In this document: in pieces, positions 56,704-64,000 of the stretch
How positions within the stretch are numbered: the first letter of the stretch is position 1
Layout of the letters: each line of letters starts with the position of its first letter
Assembly (NCBI GenBank): GCA_023400985.1
Contig: JAEXEN010000032.1
Span: 97,655 to 161,654, forward strand
DNA length: 64,000 nt
Direction: 5' to 3'
From: Bacillota bacterium
Lineage (GTDB): Bacteria > Bacillota > Clostridia > Christensenellales > CAG-138
Position numbers and translations under genes: made by a program
The notes under the pieces: model-generated
Database searches by the model: none
What the model was told of the DNA's origin: nothing
What the model saw: only the letters and a program-made list of their open reading frames with translations

Positions 56704-57618
56704 GTGAAAAGATTTTTTGTACTTTTTTTCTGCACCGTTTTGTTATTTGCCGTAGATGGTTGTTCTTATAGTAGTCCAGCCATTAGCACCCCAAGCCCAT
56801 CTACAGAAGAACATTCATATGCAAAAGAAGTTACGGTAGCTGCAACGTGTACTCAGGTAGGCAAGGTGACCTATACTTGCGAAACGTGCGGCGATACGTA
56901 TACTGAGGAAATTCCACAAATCCCTCATGTTGGAGAGGAAAAGGTGATAATTGAGCCTACGCTAACTGATAACGGAGAAGCAGAAATTACCTGCTCAATG
57001 TGTGGAGGCATTTTCACCAAAACGATTTTAGCACTCGGAACACTGTCGTCTTCCCCATATGAAATAAAGGCTTCTTCTCTATACAAAGATGCCGCCAAGG
57101 GGAACACAGGGGAATATCAAAACAAATACCTTTCTGTGTCTGGTTCCGTTGTTTATATATCCGATTATGGTGATTTGAAAGGGTATTACTTGTATGGCTC
57201 CATAGGGAATGGCGTTGTGTGCTGGGTTGAGGGAAATACACTTGTTGCCAATACTGGCACAGAAGTTGTGTTCTTGGGGAAAGCCGAAAACGTTAGCACA
57301 GATCAAGTAGAGCTTACAAAATGTTCTCTTATTGGAGATGTTGATGTTTCGGAAGAACTGGGACTTACGAAGGACGCCGCCATTCAAATTCAGTTAAACA
57401 GTTTATCACGCTTGTACATCAATAAGTGGATTTCGTTTGATGGAAAGATCGTGGGTAAAGTTCCATACGGAGATGCAGGTACATGGTATTATCTGGATGG
57501 TGATATTGCTTGCTTAAGCGAAGAACTTTATAGTGTAGGAGATCGTGTTTCTTGGGTAGGCCAGTTTATAAGCGAAGGTAAAATATGGGCTACTATTATC
57601 GATTGCGAGAAAAGATAA
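56704..57618 (+). CDS. Lipoprotein with Cys-motif and OB-like domains
   Basis: 304 residues from a GTG: signal sequence with lipobox VDGC (Cys about 20), a Cys pair unit (TYTCETCGDTYTEEIP, second copy ITCSMCGGIF) and two OB/beta-barrel-like regions. The Cys-pair unit is common in secreted Bacillota proteins. As phage cargo it may alter the lysogen's surface. Confidence 0.72.
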   Translation: MKRFFVLFFCTVLLFAVDGCSYSSPAISTPSPSTEEHSYAKEVTVAATCTQVGKVTYTCETCGDTYTEEIPQIPHVGEEKVIIEPTLTDNGEAEITCSMCGGIFTKTILALGTLSSSPYEIKASSLYKDAAKGNTGEYQNKYLSVSGSVVYISDYGDLKGYYLYGSIGNGVVCWVEGNTLVANTGTEVVFLGKAENVSTDQVELTKCSLIGDVDVSEELGLTKDAAIQIQLNSLSRLYINKWISFDGKIVGKVPYGDAGTWYYLDGDIACLSEELYSVGDRVSWVGQFISEGKIWATIIDCEKR

Positions 57619-57635
57619 GCACACAGGAGGCTAAA

Positions 57636-57965
57636 ATGGCAAGTGATACGCGGAAATGGATTATAAAGGTTTTAGCAATTATATTCACTCTTATGGGTGC
57701 AGGTTTTGGCATTTATATAATGATTTCATCTATCGGAATGATAGGCAAAGTCGACTATTGGGGGAGGTTGATGTATGCCCCTGATTTGCCAACCTTATTG
57801 ATCATTTCGGCACTGTCTTTAACGGTAGGTTCGATTTTTATAAGTATTGGTGCCTTTAAGTGGAGGATTTCGCCCGTGATTATTGGTGCGGCTGCAATAG
57901 TTTTTAGCCTTGTGCTGGCCTTTGCGTTTGCCGTCCCGCTACAAGGCAAATGGCTGGCAATGTAA
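57636..57965 (+). CDS. Three-helix membrane protein
   Basis: 109 residues, three transmembrane helices, CAGGAGG before ATG 57636. Immediately follows the lipoprotein gene and probably shares its transcript. No family recognised. Confidence 0.66.
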   Translation: MASDTRKWIIKVLAIIFTLMGAGFGIYIMISSIGMIGKVDYWGRLMYAPDLPTLLIISALSLTVGSIFISIGAFKWRISPVIIGAAAIVFSLVLAFAFAVPLQGKWLAM

Positions 57966-58047
57966 ACGATAAAATATAACACCAACTGCCCCGCACCCCC
58001 GGGCGCATTGCTAAAAGGAACATGCTAAACAAGGAGAGATGTTATAA

Positions 58048-58551
58048 ATGGGAGATAACTTTGTAGCGAATGTTTTTTCTGCAGGGGCCGCAATCGTTGC
58101 CGTGGTAGTATCTTTTTATGCAGTGCGGATTAGTAGGCGTAGCGTTATTACTTCTGTAGTGTCAACGTATCGGGTAGAATGGGTAGATCGAGTTAGGGAG
58201 CTGATATACTCATTTCTCATTGAGTACCGAGGACAATGCAGAAAAGAGGAGCTAATAAACATATACACCCATGTCTTACTCTTTCTTTATCCGAACCATG
58301 AAACATATGCTGAAGTAGTGGAATCTATGAAGCAATGCATAAATGGTGATTATTGCGAAGATAACTATTGGGATTTAGTAACAAAAGGACAACTTGTATT
58401 GAGGGGGCCATGGTTAAGGCTGAAGCGTGAAGCTGGTATCACGTCAAAAAGGGAGCCAAAGTTTGTAGCCGACTTAATTAAGGAAGAACTAAGCATACGA
58501 ACGTTGGCATATGAAAATCCGAAATGGTGGGCTGACTTAAGAAAGAAATAA
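58048..58551 (+). CDS. N-terminally anchored protein of unknown function
   Basis: 167 residues: one N-terminal transmembrane helix (SAGAAIVAVVVSFYAVRI), then a helical cytoplasmic domain with several Trp and Tyr. AAGGAGAG before ATG. Position just before terL in a prophage suggests a lysogenic conversion or exclusion role, but this is speculative. Confidence 0.6.
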   Translation: MGDNFVANVFSAGAAIVAVVVSFYAVRISRRSVITSVVSTYRVEWVDRVRELIYSFLIEYRGQCRKEELINIYTHVLLFLYPNHETYAEVVESMKQCINGDYCEDNYWDLVTKGQLVLRGPWLRLKREAGITSKREPKFVADLIKEELSIRTLAYENPKWWADLRKK

Positions 58552-58572
58552 CTATACCAAGACTAGATTACC

Positions 58573-58589
58573 GAGCGCCACCGAGCGCC
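58573..58589. repeat. GAGCGCC double repeat upstream of terL
   Basis: Two GAGCGCC words 10 bases apart, in the inverted orientation of the 38282–38314 iterons, ending 25 bases before the terL start. Confidence 0.7.
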
Positions 58590-58614
58590 TTTCAAACAGG
58601 AGAGCGCTTTTTAT

Positions 58615-60276
58615 ATGCAATTAGAGCAGACGCTTGGGAATATCAAAGCTTTTATTGAGAGGAAGCCGGAGTTTGAGGCGCATCAGGACTACTTCGATAC
58701 CTTAAGGCTGTTGGGCAAGGAAGACAAGGAGGCATCTTACGGGCGTAACCTGTGGCTGCGCGGGGAAACGGCGAAGCATGTGCGGCACGGGACCGACCCT
58801 GAGGTGATCTCCAAATTTTACGAGCTGAACAAAAAGACCTATCTCTACGCGGCTCAGGATGATTTCGATTCGTACTGCATCTACCTTGAGTGGAATAGGC
58901 CACCCGAAAAACGCTTCTATCAGCCTAGGCGCAAGGTGCTGTGGCCGCTCTCAAAAGATTTACAAGACTTGGCTGACGGGAAGCTTGACTTCCTCGGGGT
59001 ATCGCTTCCGCCGCGTGTGGGTAAATCTACGCTTTGCATATTTTTCATCACTTGGCTTATGGGGAAGAAACCTGACGTGGCAAATGTAATGTCTGGGCAT
59101 AGCGACAAACTTACGGATGGATTCTACCGTGAGGCGCTTTCCATAATTGCGGACAAAGAAACCTACTTGTGGCAGGACGTTTTTCCGGGCGTTCGTATAG
59201 TTGATAATTCCGCGAAAAATGAAACGATTGACTTAAATCGCAAAAAGCGATTCCCGACCTTTACGGCCCGTTCTGTTGGCGGCACGCTAACGGGTGCCGT
59301 GGAGATTGGCGAGGGTGGATGCCTTTATGTGGACGACTTGATCGAGGACTTAGAGGAAAGCCTTAACCCAGATCGCTTACAGGCCAAATACGACGCATAC
59401 CTAAATCAGCTTAAAGATCGCAAGAAGGAAGGGGCCTTTGAGCTGATGGTAGGCACTAGATGGAATATTCTTGATCCGCTAGGGCGAGTAAATGAGCAGT
59501 ACAAGGATAACCCTCGATATCGTTTTCGCGTGATTCCTGCGCTCAATGAAAAGGGCGAGAGCAATTTCGTTTATGACTATGGCGTGGGGTTCTCGACAGA
59601 GTACTATCAAGATATGAAAGCATCCATTGACGACGCTACATGGTGGGCTAAGTATATGGGCAATCCCTATGTACGTGAAGGGTTGCTGTTCCCGCGAGAG
59701 GAATTGCGTTATTACAATGGCGTGTTGCCCGATGGGGAGCCTTATAAGGTTGCTACGTGTGATGTTGCATGGGGCGGGGGTGATAGTGTATCTATGCCGT
59801 TTGCTTATGTGTATGGCTCCGATATTTATATCCATGATGCCGTTTTTAACGCTGGTAACAAGGATGTAACGCAGCCGGTCGTAATTGGAAGAACGAAAAT
59901 CCACATGCCGCATAAAGAGCGGTTTGAGGCAAACAACGGCGGGGGGGAGTACGCTGATAAAGTAGACGAACTGCTGCGGAAGGATGGCGTTCATATCAAT
60001 ATTACCGCACGCAGGGCTCCAAACAACCAAAGCAAGCTTGGCCGCATTATTCAATACTCACCCGATATAAAGAGATTTTACTTCCTTAAGGAAGGCAAGG
60101 ACGAAAACGGCAAACCGTACCGTTCTCAGGAGTATCAAGCGTTTATGAACGAGCTAACCACTTTTTCACAGACAGGCAAAAACCCGCATGACGATGCACC
60201 AGATAGTCTCGCTATGCTGGCGGATGAGTTGCTTCATGGCAGCGCTCGGGTAGAGATTGGAAAGAGACCTTGGTAA
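58615..60276 (+). CDS. terL: Terminase large subunit
   Basis: 553 residues. ATPase: Walker A LPPRVGKST (K137) and Walker B CLYVDDLIE; nuclease domain: CDVAWGGGDS with catalytic Asp and the late HDDAPDSLAML. It packages phage DNA into proheads and cuts it. CAGGAGAG is upstream of the ATG. It is separated from terS by about 6 kb of cargo. Confidence 0.94.
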   Translation: MQLEQTLGNIKAFIERKPEFEAHQDYFDTLRLLGKEDKEASYGRNLWLRGETAKHVRHGTDPEVISKFYELNKKTYLYAAQDDFDSYCIYLEWNRPPEKRFYQPRRKVLWPLSKDLQDLADGKLDFLGVSLPPRVGKSTLCIFFITWLMGKKPDVANVMSGHSDKLTDGFYREALSIIADKETYLWQDVFPGVRIVDNSAKNETIDLNRKKRFPTFTARSVGGTLTGAVEIGEGGCLYVDDLIEDLEESLNPDRLQAKYDAYLNQLKDRKKEGAFELMVGTRWNILDPLGRVNEQYKDNPRYRFRVIPALNEKGESNFVYDYGVGFSTEYYQDMKASIDDATWWAKYMGNPYVREGLLFPREELRYYNGVLPDGEPYKVATCDVAWGGGDSVSMPFAYVYGSDIYIHDAVFNAGNKDVTQPVVIGRTKIHMPHKERFEANNGGGEYADKVDELLRKDGVHINITARRAPNNQSKLGRIIQYSPDIKRFYFLKEGKDENGKPYRSQEYQAFMNELTTFSQTGKNPHDDAPDSLAMLADELLHGSARVEIGKRPW

Positions 60277-60318
60277 GCTTTAATTAGCTAACATATGAAT
60301 GTATGGATTAAAATGAAA

Positions 60319-60340
60319 GGCCCGCTACAAACAGCGGGCC
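60319..60340. terminator. Hairpin terminator between terL and the leftward gene
   Basis: GGCCCGCT–N6–AGCGGGCC, flanked by A/T-rich sequence on the leftward-exit side. Confidence 0.8.
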
Positions 60341-60349
60341 TAAAGGCTA

Positions 60350-61003
60350 TTATGCCTGATCCCATAGGTCAATGGCTTCTTGTTTAGATAGTTCGACTTT
60401 TAGCTTTTCAAGTTTTTCTACATCATCATGCAGGGGCCCTAGCGCATCGCAGTAATTACCAATAAGCGTTTTTAGTCCTTTTGGCAATGATAATCCTCTT
60501 TGCGAGCCATATCTAATTTCTGATTTATTATCTTCCTGCCATTCGGCCGCTCTATCATAATACGTACCGACTTTTTTGTATCCGTTATCGATGATTATTT
60601 TCCCTGCCTTACCTAAGGCTGATTTAATGCCGATTTCAATGGACTCTTCGGCTCGACTTGCATTATTTCGCCTTTGTCCCCATGTATCACCATCAAGATT
60701 CACGGTATAATTTAAGTGCTTCCATACGTTGTCGTTTGAAAATACATTATCCACAACGGTATCGCTGGTGTCAAGCAGAGTGGCAAGTTGCTTTTTTATA
60801 TTACCGAGTGCTTGAACGCCGAGTTTCATTGTGTGTTCTGGGTTGCTCTTAACCTCGTTTTCAATAAGACTCTTTGATTTTTCTTTAATGAACGGCTTTA
60901 TTGCTTCGATAATTTCAGCTCTGTCTTTTTCTAAGTCTGCCACTTTCTCAATAATTTCATTTTTATATTGTTCAATTTCTTGCTTGATGGATTCAACACT
61001 CAC
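60350..61003 (-). CDS. Leftward coiled-coil protein
   Basis: 217 residues from GTG 61003, eight bases from AAAGGAGG; an earlier GTG at 61012 overlaps that site. N-terminal 60 residues are coiled coil (EIEQYKNEIIEKVADLEKD), the rest a mixed soluble domain with a WGQRRNNASRAEESIEIG segment. It is a single leftward gene inside the rightward late region, a typical 'moron' position. A defence or exclusion role is possible but unproven. Confidence 0.68.
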   Translation of the reverse strand: MSVESIKQEIEQYKNEIIEKVADLEKDRAEIIEAIKPFIKEKSKSLIENEVKSNPEHTMKLGVQALGNIKKQLATLLDTSDTVVDNVFSNDNVWKHLNYTVNLDGDTWGQRRNNASRAEESIEIGIKSALGKAGKIIIDNGYKKVGTYYDRAAEWQEDNKSEIRYGSQRGLSLPKGLKTLIGNYCDALGPLHDDVEKLEKLKVELSKQEAIDLWDQA

Positions 61004-61194
61004 GATGTGCACCTCCTTTATTTTTTTACATTATACCATAGCTTTTCAAGCAAGAATAGAGCATGGTGTCAAGCTTCGCTATATTATGCTATTTTTAGTG
61101 GATCGGCACGCTTATGCGCAATAAATATCATTTGCATGAATGCGTGGGGTGTAGCGTGATGCTCTGTGCCATAACGGTAAGTTGGTTCATGAAG

Positions 61195-61240
61195 CACAAT
61201 ATATAGTGGAATATAAGCAAATTATATACCATATATTGTG
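61195..61240. repeat. Inverted repeat before the phosphoesterase gene
   Basis: CACAATATAT (61195–61204) pairs with ATATATTGTG (61231–61240) across an A/T-rich centre, in a 300-bp stretch without a gene (61004–61314). Confidence 0.55.
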
Positions 61241-61314
61241 TTTACGGTATTGATTTGGCATTATGCTTGTGGTACGCTGTACATAGAGAACGACTGTTCT
61301 AAGGTGGTGAGTGG

Positions 61315-62091
61315 TTGAAGGCAATACGCTGTGATTTACCGAGGGACTTAGATAGTATCGAGATATTGCCGCTTGCAGATGTTCACATGGGCGACAAGTG
61401 CTGTGACTTCAAATTACTGCAACGGCGCATTGAATATATACGGGATAACCCGAACGTTTACTGCATCCTAAACGGCGACCTCATGGACACTGCGATAGCG
61501 TCTTCCGTAGGCGATACCTACGCGGCGACGCTGCAACCAATGGAGCAGCTTAAGCAATGCGTGAAGATTTTTGAACCGATCAAGGACAAGATTATCTGCA
61601 TTACGAGCGGAAACCATGAGGGGCGGCTATACAAACAAGATGGTCTTGACCTTACGGAGATTATGGCGGCGCAGCTCGGAAAGCTGGGCGTATATACGGA
61701 TACAACGGCGCTTCTATTTTTAAAGTTTGGTAAGATGCCATTGAAAGAGCATGGTCGTCCCATTTGCTATACGATATATGTTTCTCATGGGTCTGGTGGT
61801 GGCCGCAAAGAGGGTGGAAAGATAAATCGTCTTGCAGACTTGGCGACAATCGTTGATGCTGACTGCTATGTGGTCGGTCACACCCATTTACCCGCCGTGT
61901 TCAAGACAGCGTACTTTCGGCCTGATGTACAGCACGGAACCGTAACGAAGGTTGACAAGCTGTTTGTGAACACCGCTGCATTCCTTGAGTACGGCGGATA
62001 TGGTGACCGACAGGGTTTCAAACCGCCATCAACCGATACGCCCGCGATAATCTTTGATGGACGGGCAAAGAGAATGACGGCAACGTTGTGA
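61315..62091 (+). CDS. Calcineurin-like metallophosphoesterase
   Basis: 258 residues from a TTG with AAGGTGGTGA upstream. All five metal-site motifs are present: ADVHMGD, NGDLMD, SGNHEGR, VSHGSGG and VGHTHLP. Phage enzymes of this family act on DNA ends or small phosphoesters. It lies between terL and portal. Confidence 0.88.
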   Translation: MKAIRCDLPRDLDSIEILPLADVHMGDKCCDFKLLQRRIEYIRDNPNVYCILNGDLMDTAIASSVGDTYAATLQPMEQLKQCVKIFEPIKDKIICITSGNHEGRLYKQDGLDLTEIMAAQLGKLGVYTDTTALLFLKFGKMPLKEHGRPICYTIYVSHGSGGGRKEGGKINRLADLATIVDADCYVVGHTHLPAVFKTAYFRPDVQHGTVTKVDKLFVNTAAFLEYGGYGDRQGFKPPSTDTPAIIFDGRAKRMTATL

Positions 62092-62301
62092 AATGTCGCT
62101 TCTTATATGGAAGCGTGGGTTGAAATGGCATTGTGGGTTTCACGCCGCATCAGATAACGCAGGGGTAGGGAGCGGGTCGGCGTAAGGGCGAAATTCGGTT
62201 TTTATCCTTTCTTCCCTCTTTCCGTGTTTATAGCGCCCGGGTCTTTATCCTTTCTCCCGGGCGCGCACGGAGGGAGTGAGAAAAACTACAGGGGGTAAGC
62301 A
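62092..62301. other. Non-coding stretch with hairpins before the portal gene
   Basis: A 6-bp hairpin CGCTTC/GAAGCG (62097–62115), a perfect 9-bp stem GCGCCCGGG/CCCGGGCGC (62233–62264) and a direct repeat TTTATCCTTTCT near 62200 and 62244. No gene. Confidence 0.5.
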
Positions 62302-63765
62302 ATAACGGTATCATTCGGGCGTAGAAAAATACTGTGTGACGAGCCGGTTATCACGGAAGCAAACATAGAGAGTATCTTGCGGGATGCTCTTGCTGTGCAT
62401 GCACAGAATCGCCTTGATATAGATTACTTGTATCGCTACTACAAGGGCGATCAACCTATCTTGGAGCGCGTGAAGGAAATTCGCCCTGAAATCTGCAATA
62501 AAATCGTAGAAAACCGTGCAAATGAAATTGTTGCGTTTAAGACCGGCTATCTTTGCGGAGAGCCGATACAGTACGTGAGCCGTGGGAGTACGGAAAATGT
62601 TTCAGACGGAATAAGCGCGCTAAACGATTCGATGCTCTTATGCGGGAAACCCGCACGCGACAAGGAGCTTGCGGAATGGATGTATATTAGCGGTACAGGA
62701 TATCGCATGGTTTTGCCAAATGCACCGTACATCAGTTCTGTAATTATTCCGCGATTTCTTAAAAAGGTGATTAGCTTTTTCGTTGAGGATGAGGCGCCTT
62801 TTGATGTTTTTACCCTCGACCCTCGCAACGCCTTTGTGGTTTATCATTCGGGGTTGGGTGAAAAACCGTTGCTTGGCGTTAAGTATGTATTACAGGCAGA
62901 CGGCACGATCATATATAGTGCTTATTCTGTTTCAGAATATTTTGAGTTAAGTTTGAGCGGTTTACTAAGTGGCCCGAAAGTAACCAAACGAACTCCGCGT
63001 GCTTTAGGCGAGATACCTATTGTCGAATATCCGCTAAATGGCGCAAGGCTTGGAGCGTTTGAAATTGTTTTGTCTATACTCGATGCCATAAACACCGTGC
63101 AAAGCAACAGGCTTGACGGCATTGAGCAATTTATCCAGTCGCTTATCTTGCTCTACAATTGCGACATTGAAGATGATGCCGCAAAGAGCTTGCGGGAAGC
63201 CGGATTGGTGAAACTGAAATCATCTGGCAGCGATATGAAAGCTGATTTGAAAATCCTCGCGGAACAGCTTGATCAGCAGCAAACGCAAACACTCATTGAC
63301 TACATGTATCAGACCGTGCTTAATATCGTCGGTATGCCGAACCGCAACGGCGGAACAAGCACAAGTGACACCGGCTCTGCCGTGGTAATGCGCGACGGAT
63401 GGGAAGCTGCGGAGGCAAGAGCGAAATCGGACGAACTAATGTTTAAGGAATCAGAACGAAAATTCCTTAAAATTGTTCTTCGCGTTATGCGGGATACAGT
63501 TGGAACGCCATTGCGCCTCGCGGACGTAGAAACTAAATTCACAAGGCGCAATTACGAAAATATCTTATCCAAGTCTCAAGTGCTTACAAGCATGTTGGCG
63601 AACGATAAGATTGACCCGTTGCTTGCCTTTACCCATTGCGGCATGTTCTCCGACCCGGAGGATGCGGCAAAAATGAGCGCGGCGCATTATAAGAAGGTTA
63701 AGGCTGAACAGGCCGCGAAAGCTCCGCCTGACGAGCCGTCGAAGGGTGGTGGTGCGGTTGCGTGA
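62302..63765 (+). CDS. Portal protein, SPP1 Gp6-like, with an ATA start
   Basis: Up to 487 residues. The segment HAQNRLDIDYLYRYYKGDQP and PEICNKIVENRANEIVAFK are typical of SPP1-type portals. Upstream of the TTG at 62377 the frame continues with VSFGRRKIL, which family members carry at their N terminus, and GGGGG lies six bases before ATA 62302. No ATG/GTG/TTG occurs between, so ATA is the probable start. The C terminus is Ala/Lys/Pro-rich. Confidence 0.88.
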   Translation: MTVSFGRRKILCDEPVITEANIESILRDALAVHAQNRLDIDYLYRYYKGDQPILERVKEIRPEICNKIVENRANEIVAFKTGYLCGEPIQYVSRGSTENVSDGISALNDSMLLCGKPARDKELAEWMYISGTGYRMVLPNAPYISSVIIPRFLKKVISFFVEDEAPFDVFTLDPRNAFVVYHSGLGEKPLLGVKYVLQADGTIIYSAYSVSEYFELSLSGLLSGPKVTKRTPRALGEIPIVEYPLNGARLGAFEIVLSILDAINTVQSNRLDGIEQFIQSLILLYNCDIEDDAAKSLREAGLVKLKSSGSDMKADLKILAEQLDQQQTQTLIDYMYQTVLNIVGMPNRNGGTSTSDTGSAVVMRDGWEAAEARAKSDELMFKESERKFLKIVLRVMRDTVGTPLRLADVETKFTRRNYENILSKSQVLTSMLANDKIDPLLAFTHCGMFSDPEDAAKMSAAHYKKVKAEQAAKAPPDEPSKGGGAVA

Positions 63766-63937
63766 TTTTCGGTGTAAACGGTGCAGCTTGCTTCTCGCTC
63801 AAATCGAAGGGGATGCAGTTGTAAGGATTAAGTGCCGAAAGTGCGGCACGATGAATAACACACTTGACTCTCCGCAGAGAAATGCGGAAACCAGAGCGCC
63901 TACGAGCGCCGATGAACTGCCGAGAATGGCTCGATAG
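63758..63937 (+). CDS. Com-like zinc-ribbon protein
   Basis: 59 residues from TTG 63758 with AAGGGTGGTGG upstream; GTG codons just before it lie in the ribosome site. FRCKRCSLLLAQI … IKCRKCGTMN matches Mu Com-type zinc ribbons often found after portal genes. It overlaps the portal gene by eight bases. Confidence 0.8.
   Translation: MRDFRCKRCSLLLAQIEGDAVVRIKCRKCGTMNNTLDSPQRNAETRAPTSADELPRMAR
63894..63910. repeat. GAGCGCCTACGAGCGCC repeat
   Basis: Exact inverted copy of 38290–38306, lying within the 3' end of the Com-like gene. The final 63 bases of the window hold no identified gene start. Confidence 0.75.
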
Positions 63938-64000
63938 TTCGTTGGCGCTTTATTTATTGCGGTAGAGAAACCGCGTTATCAACTCACAAAACAGAGAGAA

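Larger units (their letters stand above)
35745..64000. mobile_element. Prophage, left part (right end outside the window)
   Basis: Continuous phage-type gene order: leftward serine integrase and repressor, rightward early and replication genes, terminase, portal and Com-like gene. Base composition is visibly lower in G+C than the host part. The prophage continues past the right edge, so head, tail and lysis genes are not seen. Confidence 0.95.

Overview
The window looks like a chromosome segment of an anaerobic Bacillota (Clostridia-like) bacterium that carries an integrated prophage. Clues are the uvrC–hprK–glucokinase neighbourhood, a T-box leader on valS, a spore-coat-type transglutaminase (tgl), a BlaI/M56 pair, DUF421/DUF4363, DUF3343/YedF and a dense tRNA cluster. 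Host genes are visibly G+C-rich with GC-biased third positions; the prophage half is more A+T-rich. Species cannot be fixed from the sequence; a Christensenellales-like lineage is only a guess.

Region 1 (1–35.7 kb, host). It opens with the end of uvrC, a Cof-type phosphatase, hprK, a ROK glucokinase and a GNAT gene. Next come a self-regulated DUF2975/XRE membrane module, a DUF2974 hydrolase, a MaoC hydratase, a BlaI–M56 sensor pair, a VanR/VanS-like two-component system, a TauE/SafE permease and an M42 peptidase. A heterodimeric ABC exporter follows; it sits behind a 38-codon leader ORF and an intrinsic terminator, the layout of the Bacillus bmrB–bmrCD attenuator. cysS is read leftward behind a 16-residue leader peptide with three consecutive Cys codons and a terminator, a layout for cysteine-dependent attenuation. 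After an RsmF-type methyltransferase, valS has a T-box with a GUC specifier. Eight tRNA genes (Arg, His, Gln, Lys, Leu, Gly, Gly, Lys) follow, then DUF3343/YedF, DUF4003, tgl, a MITE-like inverted-repeat element and a predicted ion transporter.

Region 2 (about 35.75 kb to the right edge, prophage). A large serine integrase lies directly inside a truncated ABC substrate-binding lipoprotein gene, which marks the left attachment site; the right end is outside the window. An immunity region (short ImmA-like protein, XRE repressor, Cro-like protein) has four related operators and a strong rightward promoter. The early block carries a sigma-like factor, an AAA ATPase, a Cas4/RecB-like nuclease, a DUF669 SSB-like protein, an ERCC4 nuclease, many small accessory proteins in ATGA-overlapping order, a CHC2 zinc-finger protein and a VapE-type helicase. 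The VapE gene is followed by a repeat-rich, A+T-rich tract that could be the replication origin. The packaging block has the small and large terminase, an SPP1-like portal and a Com-like zinc ribbon.

Region 3 (52.7–58.6 kb) is a cargo block between the terminase subunits. It holds a leftward set of small genes, a 23-residue hydrophobic peptide facing a convergent, promoter-to-terminator small RNA (a type I toxin–antitoxin layout), and an XRE regulator overlapping a small serine recombinase. Four CAC-N6-GTG sites sit on both promoters of this module. A GIY-YIG homing endonuclease, a lipoprotein and two membrane proteins complete it. This module, with two further short membrane peptides in the prophage, is the best candidate for an undescribed system. 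Several prophage genes have excellent ribosome-binding sites next to non-canonical starts (ATA for the portal, CTG and ATC for small genes).
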